Shown: positions 63,698 through 64,000 of the stretch, one piece after another | How positions within the stretch are numbered: the first letter of the stretch is position 1 | Layout: each line of letters begins with the position of its first letter | Assembly (NCBI RefSeq): GCF_014207855.1 | Contig: NZ_JACHKZ010000015.1 | Location: forward strand, 35,229 to 99,228 | Source: Comamonas odontotermitis | GTDB lineage: Bacteria > Pseudomonadota > Gammaproteobacteria > Burkholderiales > Burkholderiaceae_C | Length of the DNA: 64,000 nt | Direction of reading: 5' to 3' | Translations under genes and position numbers: made by a program | The notes under the pieces: model-generated | Told to the model about the DNA's origin: nothing | Seen by the model: only the letters and a program-made list of their open reading frames with translations | Databases searched by the model: none

Positions 63698-64000
63698 TCA
63701 GTGCTGGCGCCTGCGTAGCTGCACTACGCCCATCGCCACCAGCAGGAGCGACATCGCCATCACGCCCCATTCCTTGAGGGTGGGCACAGGTGCCGGTGTG
63801 GGTGGCGCCGTGCTGGTGAGCTGGTTCACAAACGCTGCCACATTGCCGCTGCCCGATGTCACCAGCGTCACGGCAGGGGGCAGGTCCGTGCTCCAGGCAT
63901 AGCCTGCAGGAGCCGCTGGCAGCGCAGCATCTTCACTGACCGTGCAGCTTGCGCCTTGCGGAACATTGGTGATGGCAATGGCGCCAGTACTCGTGCCACT
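63698..64000 (-). CDS. IPTL-CTERM surface protein, C-terminal part (continues past window)
   Basis: Reading the minus strand from the right edge to TGA 63698-63700 gives 100 residues. They end with the IPTL-CTERM anchor PVPTLKEWGVMAMSLLLVAM followed by GVVQLRRRQH: the VPTL motif, a hydrophobic stretch and a basic tail. Before it lies a beta-sandwich domain typical of such proteins (NVPQGASCTVSEDAALPAAP, GYAWSTDLPPAVTLVTSG). These proteins are exported and processed at this tail by an exosortase-like system. Only the end is visible. Confidence 0.85.
   Translation of the reverse strand, partial: SGTSTGAIAITNVPQGASCTVSEDAALPAAPAGYAWSTDLPPAVTLVTSGSGNVAAFVNQLTSTAPPTPAPVPTLKEWGVMAMSLLLVAMGVVQLRRRQH

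Overview
The window reads as a chromosomal segment of a betaproteobacterium of the Comamonadaceae, probably Comamonas or a close relative. Supporting this are the hemC-hemD-hemX-hemY cluster next to a divergent ppc, the xseB-ispA-dxs operon, paired YceI proteins with a cytochrome b561, an IPTL-CTERM surface protein at the right edge, and dispersed palindromic intergenic repeats typical of this family. Core genes look GC-rich. Two accessory blocks near the left and a short AT-rich one near the right end contrast with them. The genus call is inference; no 16S or marker search was possible.

Layout. 1-3752 is the right end of a prophage: the last codons of an endolysin, an Rz gene with an Rz1 gene nested in another frame, then cargo. 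The cargo includes an RRM RNA-binding protein with an upstream small ORF, and a set of small unknown genes controlled by two near-perfect LexA boxes. It ends in a 3' half of tRNA-Val(UAC) that I read as attR. 3814-5864 is core (ppiD, tRNA-His). 5865-16304 is a second accessory block, lying between the inward-facing 3' ends of tRNA-His and tRNA-Leu. It carries about a dozen unrelated single small genes (several of the kind found in orphan immunity-gene arrays), a COQ7-like di-iron hydroxylase, a DUF695 protein, an ankyrin lipoprotein, and phage RHH and BRO regulators, separated by repeated intergenic sequences. One cargo gene is broken by an in-frame amber codon.

16305-61863 is mostly housekeeping and transport: cysM, a NUDIX hydrolase, tusA, galU, valS, b561/YceI, a glutamine-type ABC transporter (glnHPQ) in an operon with a C45 acyltransferase-like hydrolase and an RpiR regulator, haem genes, ppc, a secreted serine protease with three C-terminal repeats, a sulfurtransferase, a Rieske oxygenase, and xseB-ispA-dxs. 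Also here are an unusual fusion of WG-like repeats to a Bug/TctC-type binding domain, an arsenic operon with a fused ArsC-ACR3 protein and an ArsI lyase, an RhtA-like exporter with an apparent in-frame internal deletion, a TRAP transporter split over two strands around a PhyH dioxygenase, an OmpA-domain protein, and modABC with divergent modE and a candidate ModE box.

61864-64000 is another short accessory region. It has a relic homologous to a gene of the left prophage, a small protein resembling the RNA polymerase alpha C-terminal domain, an AT-rich membrane protein, a GC-rich inverted-repeat structure with three 14-bp repeats, and the C-terminus of an IPTL-CTERM protein. No CRISPR array, rRNA gene, integrase or intact insertion sequence was seen. 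The least explained pieces are the LexA-controlled cassette at 2115-3472, the repeat-separated small-gene array, and the WG-Bug fusion.
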